Assembly: GCA_900556165.1 (NCBI GenBank)
Contig: USNP01000005.1
Coordinates: 1 to 15,288 of the forward strand
Source: an uncultured bacterium
Lineage (GTDB): Bacteria > Patescibacteriota > Saccharimonadia > Saccharimonadales > Saccharimonadaceae
Length of the DNA stretch: 15,288 bases
Direction of reading: 5' to 3'
The notes under the pieces are model-generated. The model saw only the letters and a list, made by a program, of their open reading frames with translations. It did no database searches and was not told where the DNA came from. How positions within the stretch are numbered: position 1 is the stretch's first letter; the number at the start of each line of letters is the position of its first letter. Positions 12,136-15,288 of this stretch are shown one piece after another. The position numbers and the translations under genes were made by a program.

Positions 12136-12936
12136 ATGGCTAAAAATGAAAAAGAGATTGTTAAACTTCGAAATTTGAAAAAGCGTTTTGGTGTTGGTGA
12201 CGCCGAGAATTATGCTTTGAATGGTGTAGATTTGAGTATTAAACAGGGCGAATTTATCATTATTATGGGGCCTTCTGGATGCGGAAAAACCACATTATTG
12301 AACACTATTGGGCTTCTTGATCGAGCAACTGAGGGTGATTATATTCTTGATGGGCGAAATGTTGCAAGGATGTCGCGACGCAAGCAGGCGCAAATTCGAA
12401 GTGAAAAAATCGGGTTTATTTTTCAGAATTTCAATTTAATTCCCCGCTTAACTGTAATTGAAAATGTAGCTTTACCTCTGGTTTATAAAGGTGTCGGAAA
12501 GGTTAAGCGCCTCGAAAAAGCTTCAGAAGTTTTGAGGCAATTTCATCTTGGTGAGCGCGAGTTTTATATGCCGTGGCAGCTTTCGGGTGGCCAAACTCAG
12601 CGAGTTGCGATTGCACGCGCACTTGTGAATAAGCCTTCAATTATTCTTGCAGATGAACCAACTGGAAATCTTGATTCAAAAAGTTCGCACATTATTATGG
12701 AAGAATTGGCGGAAGTTCATAAAAAAGGAAATACGATAATTATGGTGACTCATAATCCTGAATTAATGGCTTACGCAACGCGAATTATTACAATGTTTGA
12801 CGGCAAAATCGATACGGATACGAAAAAGAAAATTTCAAAAACCGCTTCGGAAAAATCTGGCGAGCCAAATACTTTGGATAAGCTTGAACAGGTTGAGGAA
12901 AAAATCGATGAATTAAGAGAAGAATTGGGGGTTTAA
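12136..12936 (+). CDS. ABC transporter ATP-binding protein (MacB/LolD-like)
   Basis: A 266-residue ATPase that powers the FtsX/MacB-type permease encoded directly after it. Motifs: Walker A GPSGCGKTT (45-53), Q-loop Q97, signature LSGGQ (149-153, followed by TQR), Walker B SIILADEP (168-175), D-loop GNLD, and H-loop H206. The LDRATEG and TGNLDSKSS context places it in the MacB/LolD/FtsE group, which drives mechanotransmission across the membrane rather than classical channel transport; substrates include peptides, macrolides and lipoproteins. After the ATPase core, about 30 extra residues (EPNTLDKLEQVEEKIDELREEL) look like a short coiled coil. The start at 12136 is fixed by the promoter ending at 12126; an upstream in-frame ATG at 11974 lies inside rlmH. 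The stop abuts the permease ATG. Confidence 0.93.
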   Translation: MAKNEKEIVKLRNLKKRFGVGDAENYALNGVDLSIKQGEFIIIMGPSGCGKTTLLNTIGLLDRATEGDYILDGRNVARMSRRKQAQIRSEKIGFIFQNFNLIPRLTVIENVALPLVYKGVGKVKRLEKASEVLRQFHLGEREFYMPWQLSGGQTQRVAIARALVNKPSIILADEPTGNLDSKSSHIIMEELAEVHKKGNTIIMVTHNPELMAYATRIITMFDGKIDTDTKKKISKTASEKSGEPNTLDKLEQVEEKIDELREELGV

Positions 12937-14169
12937 ATGAGTCCGCGAGTTTTGAAAACTAATATTGAAAATGCTCTCGAATCGCTTCGCGCGAACCGTT
13001 TGCAAACTTTTTTGACGATGCTTGGCGTGATGATTGGAATTTCAAGCGTGGTGATAATTTTTTCGCTTTCTGGTGGTGTGAGTTCGATGATCTCGAATCA
13101 AATTATGTCCGAAGGTGGTGCGCTAGCGGTTATTCGACCAAAGGAATTGACGGCAAATAATAAGAATGTAATTACAAGCTTGGCTACTTCGCGAGCTTTT
13201 ACACAGAGTTCGATTAAAGATGAAGATCTTGGGTTGGTTTCGAAAGCTAAAGATGTTTCAGCTGTTGCTCCACTTGCTAATTTTTCAGCTAAACTTAAAG
13301 GTGACGGTGAAGAAAAATACGCGAATTTGTTGGCAACAAGCCCAAATCTTGACCAAACTACGAGTTTAAAGGTTCGCGAGGGACAATTTATCGCGGAAAG
13401 TGCTAACGCAAATACTGTCGTAATTGGCGATCAAATGGCTATTGATTTATTTGGTACGACTCAGGCGCTTGGTAAAGAAATATCAATGAAGGGTGAAAAA
13501 TTTATCGTAATTGGTGTTTTAGCACATCAAAGTTCACCAATTAATTTTAGTAATGTCGATTTTAATAATACTGCGATAATTCCCTACGTGACGGCTAAAC
13601 GAATTATTGGCGAAAATCTCCAAATTCAGCAAGTTAATATTCGTGTTAAGAGTGTTAATAAATTGAGCCAAGTTCAAAAAGAAATTGAAAACGGAATATC
13701 TAAAAATCACAATGGTGAGCAGGATTTTGAAGTTTTGACTGGCAAAAATATTTCACATCCATCAGATAAATTTATCGAACTTTCAACGTTGATCTTGGCG
13801 ATTGTGGCGAGTGTTTCGCTGGTTGTTGGTGGAATTGGAATTATGAATATTATGCTGGTGAATGTTAGTGAGCGAACGCGCGAAATTGGAATTCGAAAAG
13901 CACTTGGCGCAAATAATCGGCATATTTTATTCCAATTCTTGACCGAATCAATGATTATTTCGCTCAGTGGTGGATTTTTTGGATATCTTATTGGTTATGC
14001 ATTTTCATTTGGCGTGAGTATGTTTTTACCATTTAGTCCGATTATTTCTTGGCAAATTGCCGTTTTGGTTTGTGGAGTTTCGGTGATTGTTGGTGTAATT
14101 TTTGGACTCTATCCTGCTTTCCGAGCAGCGCGAAAAGATCCAATTGTTAGCCTACGTCAATATTCATAA
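12937..14169 (+). CDS. MacB/FtsX-family ABC transporter permease
   Basis: A 410-residue inner-membrane permease. The first membrane helix is about residues 25-48 (FLTMLGVMIGISSVVIIFSL). It is followed by a long extracytoplasmic MacB-PCD-like domain to about 278, then three helices near 283-308, 335-365 and 370-393. The conserved cytoplasmic turn SERTREIGIRKALGA (311-325) and the end YPAFRAARKDPIVSLR are classical FtsX/MacB marks. It partners with the ATPase immediately upstream; GGGGG lies just before the ATG at the gene junction. In the single-membrane or diderm-like envelope of these bacteria it could export peptides or lipoproteins; the substrate is unknown. No periplasmic adaptor gene (MacA-like) is next to it in this window. 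Confidence 0.93.
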   Translation: MSPRVLKTNIENALESLRANRLQTFLTMLGVMIGISSVVIIFSLSGGVSSMISNQIMSEGGALAVIRPKELTANNKNVITSLATSRAFTQSSIKDEDLGLVSKAKDVSAVAPLANFSAKLKGDGEEKYANLLATSPNLDQTTSLKVREGQFIAESANANTVVIGDQMAIDLFGTTQALGKEISMKGEKFIVIGVLAHQSSPINFSNVDFNNTAIIPYVTAKRIIGENLQIQQVNIRVKSVNKLSQVQKEIENGISKNHNGEQDFEVLTGKNISHPSDKFIELSTLILAIVASVSLVVGGIGIMNIMLVNVSERTREIGIRKALGANNRHILFQFLTESMIISLSGGFFGYLIGYAFSFGVSMFLPFSPIISWQIAVLVCGVSVIVGVIFGLYPAFRAARKDPIVSLRQYS

Positions 14170-14184
14170 AAATAATTAAAAAAT

Positions 14185-14210
14185 AAAAGTCGCCCAGTTG
14201 AGCGACTTTT
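14185..14210. terminator. Bidirectional terminator between permease and pilin-like gene
   Basis: AAAAGTCGC (14185-14193) pairs with GCGACTTTT (14202-14210) around an 8-base loop. It lies between the two converging genes and has A- and T-runs for both directions. Confidence 0.88.
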
Positions 14211-14221
14211 AGGTTTAAAGA

Positions 14222-14689
14222 TTAAACATTTGTTGGCGGAATTCCATTCGCTCCGTTTGAGCCACCACCAAATCCTGTACCAGCGCTTCCCATAAAGAGG
14301 CTAATAATAAAATTGATAATTGCATACGAAAGCATTGCGATAATTAAACCAACGATTGCGTAAAGAATTGTGTTTTTTGCGGCATCAACTTTTTTCGAAT
14401 CTCCGTTCGAAAGCACATAACGCAAACCGCCATAAATTAACATTATAACACTAAGGATTCCAACGGCAAAAAGCATCATATTGATTATTTGAGTGAGAAC
14501 TCCTGAGTTGTTATCCCCAAAAAGTTGAGTTGGAACACCTTCTCCACGACCTTTGTCTGCCCCACCTTGAACACCACCACTGAATATATTTCCTGTTGCA
14601 AAAGCATTAAGTGCTAAAAATGCTGATGGAAAAGTTGAAGCGATAAATCCGCTAATTGAGATTTTCGAAATTTGTTTTAAATTCTTCAT
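14222..14689 (-). CDS. Type IV secretion pilin-like membrane protein (Mbov_0395/T4SS_pilin type)
   Basis: A 155-residue protein. Residues 1-32 are signal-like and end at FAT. A Gly-rich stretch (33-62) follows, then two membrane helices at about 69-92 and 107-132, joined by the short charged loop NGDSKKVDAAKN (95-106), and a Gly/Asn/Ser-rich tail. Helix-YGGLRYVLSNGD-loop-helix with AIVGLIIAMLSYAIINFI is the recognisable pattern of the TrbC/VirB2-related pilin-like family widespread in Candidate Phyla Radiation bacteria. The likely role is a pilus or secretion subunit. No other secretion genes are in the window, so it is an orphan here. It has a near-consensus promoter and a leader of only two or three bases. 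Confidence 0.85.
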   Translation of the reverse strand: MKNLKQISKISISGFIASTFPSAFLALNAFATGNIFSGGVQGGADKGRGEGVPTQLFGDNNSGVLTQIINMMLFAVGILSVIMLIYGGLRYVLSNGDSKKVDAAKNTILYAIVGLIIAMLSYAIINFIISLFMGSAGTGFGGGSNGANGIPPTNV

Positions 14690-14698
14690 AATGGCTAT

Positions 14699-14727
14699 AT
14701 TATATCAAGAAAATGCTTTTTTGTCAA
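14699..14727 (-). promoter_or_regulatory. Strong promoter of the pilin-like gene
   Basis: Minus strand TTGACA (14722-14727), 17-base spacer ending TGA, TATAAT (14699-14704): both boxes match the sigma70-type consensus. This suggests high expression, as expected for a pilin. Confidence 0.8.
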
Positions 14728-14732
14728 TGCTC

Positions 14733-14761
14733 TTGTGTTTTTCAAAAAAATTTGGTAAAAT
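14733..14761 (+). promoter_or_regulatory. Promoter of tRNA-Ser(GCU)
   Basis: TTGTGT (14733-14738), 17-base spacer ending TGG, TAAAAT (14756-14761). Start is predicted about 3 bases before the tRNA 5' end. Confidence 0.65.
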
Positions 14762-14770
14762 AGAAATATT

Positions 14771-14863
14771 GGAGGATTACCCAAGTGGCTGAAGGGGACG
14801 GTTTGCTAAATCGTTAGTCTGGGGAGACCTGGAGCGGGAGTTCGAATCTCCCATCCTCCGCCA
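14771..14863 (+). tRNA. tRNA-Ser(GCU)
   Basis: Class II cloverleaf with acceptor GGAGGAT/ATCCTCC, anticodon stem ACGGT/ATCGT (one wobble), loop TTGCTAA (anticodon GCU, reads AGC/AGU), a long variable arm, a T-loop TTCGAAT, discriminator G and encoded CCA (14861-14863). Confidence 0.97.
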
Positions 14864-14870
14864 AATAAAA

Positions 14871-14919
14871 AACTCATTGAAGACCTGCTGATATTCAGCA
14901 CTCTGAAATGATATGAGTT
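14871..14919 (+). other. Structured segment in the tRNA-Ser(GCU) transcript tail
   Basis: AACTCAT (14871-14877) pairs with ATGAGTT (14913-14919), enclosing a perfect 6-bp hairpin TGCTGA/TCAGCA (14886-14891 with 14895-14900). It is not a terminator, since no T-run follows. It lies between the tRNA and the terminator at 14941, so it should be co-transcribed with the tRNA and then released. It contains no credible open reading frame. It could be a small RNA or simply the processed trailer. Confidence 0.4.
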
Positions 14920-14940
14920 CACATATTTTATAAGTAAGCT

Positions 14941-14974
14941 AAAAGATGGTTCAAATGAGCCATCTTTTATATTT
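14941..14974 (+). terminator. Terminator of the tRNA-Ser(GCU) transcript
   Basis: AAAAGATGG (14941-14949) pairs with CCATCTTTT (14960-14968), extended by TTC/GAG with one wobble around loop AAAT. A T-rich tail follows. Confidence 0.85.
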
Positions 14975-14997
14975 AACTATTATATATAAAAAGCATG

Positions 14998-15021
14998 AAA
15001 AAGACCCACAAAGTGGGTCTT
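14998..15021 (-). terminator. Terminator of the 15205 gene
   Basis: On the minus strand AAGACCCAC (15013-15021) pairs with GTGGGTCTT (15001-15009) around loop TTT and runs into a T-tract at 14998-15002. It lies about ten bases beyond the stop at 15032. Confidence 0.88.
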
Positions 15022-15031
15022 GAGGGCTACT

Positions 15032-15205
15032 CTACTCTTCAGTATTTGTATTCTTAGGGCATGGATATGGCTCATATTTGATTGCCTTAAGCCATTCATC
15101 TCTATTTATATATCTTAAATCACCAAGAGCTAATACTTTTAAAGCTTGTCCAGCTTCCCACATGTCTTCTTCTGGTGTCAATTTAGGTACTAAAGGTTCA
15201 GGCAT
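15032..15205 (-). CDS. 57-residue protein of unknown function
   Basis: Minus-strand ATG at 15205 with a strong AAGGAGG eight bases upstream, running 57 codons to TAG at 15032. The protein starts MPEPLVPKLTPEEDMWEAG and ends YEPYPCPKNTNTEE. It is acidic and soluble, with one Cys, two Trp (in DMWEAG and DEWLKA) and a proline-rich C-terminal end. It has no signal peptide or membrane helix. A good ribosome site, normal codon use and a clean terminator just after the stop support a real gene despite the small size. I do not recognise the family; the short helical middle (EDMWEAGQALKVLALGD) might mediate protein binding, which is a guess. Confidence 0.65.
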   Translation of the reverse strand: MPEPLVPKLTPEEDMWEAGQALKVLALGDLRYINRDEWLKAIKYEPYPCPKNTNTEE

Positions 15206-15224
15206 TTCGAAAACCTCCTTATTT

Positions 15225-15253
15225 ATTATATTTTTTACACAGAATAGTTAAAA
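15225..15253 (-). promoter_or_regulatory. Possible promoter of the 15205 gene
   Basis: Minus strand TATAAT (15225-15230) with a weak TTTTAA at 17-base spacing (15248-15253). Start near 15218 would place AAGGAGG just inside a short leader. The remaining bases to the window end are AT-rich and show nothing I can name. Confidence 0.4.
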
Positions 15254-15288
15254 AGTTAACATTGCCAAAATTTTTAAAATTAAGCTTA

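Noticed and set aside
1..15288. CRISPR array, insertion sequence or prophage
   Set aside because: No regularly spaced direct repeats, transposase, terminal inverted repeats flanking a gene, or phage structural genes were seen.

Overview
The window looks like a piece of a small, AT-rich (roughly one-third G+C by eye), gene-dense bacterial chromosome. The best fit is a Candidate Phyla Radiation organism, most likely Candidatus Saccharibacteria (TM7). Pointers are an orphan type IV secretion pilin-like protein of the Mbov_0395/T4SS_pilin kind, a bifunctional phosphoglucose/phosphomannose isomerase, a reduced Mur ligase, a wall-anchored surface protein, and many short unrecognised proteins. TGA is used as a stop: rlmH ends with its conserved YHHE followed by TGA. 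This argues against the recoded Gracilibacteria/Absconditabacteria. The taxonomic call is inference from gene content.

Layout. 1-1014 (-): isomerase, cut by the window edge. 1111-1563 (+): acidic protein of unknown function. 1709-4117 (-): large secreted protein with LRR-like, Ig-like and long helical regions and a sortase-like C-terminus. 4231-4569 (+): unknown small protein. 4639-5949 (-): MurE-like ligase. 6023-8121 (+): tightly packed three-gene cassette of a phosphoribosyltransferase-fold protein, a DprA/SMF-like protein and a HAD hydrolase; the first two resemble the ShosTA anti-phage toxin-antitoxin pair. 8164-8403 (-): tRNA-Leu(UAG) and tRNA-Ser(GGA). 8464-8889 (+): small membrane protein. 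8959-9222 (+): membrane-protein gene broken by an in-frame TAA. 9322-11024 (+): glucose-6-phosphate dehydrogenase overlapping a HIT protein. 11070-11366 (-): small unknown protein behind a long structured leader. 11580-12032 (+): rlmH. 12136-14169 (+): MacB-type ABC ATPase and permease. 14222-14689 (-): pilin-like protein. 14771-14863 (+): tRNA-Ser(GCU), followed by a structured tail and terminator. 15032-15205 (-): a 57-residue protein.

Expression signals are unusually legible. Most promoters read as TTGNNN-N16/17-TANAAT, often with a TGn extended -10, and nearly every transcription unit ends in a clear hairpin terminator. Four protein genes (murE-like, the phosphoribosyltransferase, the 8464 membrane protein and rlmH) have their ATG exactly six bases after the -10 box and no Shine-Dalgarno, predicting leaderless mRNAs. 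Other genes have normal leaders with GGAGG-like sites. Several divergent gene pairs have physically interleaved promoters.

Main items for a second look: the PRTase-DprA-HAD cassette, the nested long hairpin in the leader of the 11366 gene, leaderless starts, interleaved divergent promoters, strong over-representation of the palindrome TTCGAA, and a Mur ligase lacking both the usual N-terminal domain length and the DNPR specificity motif.
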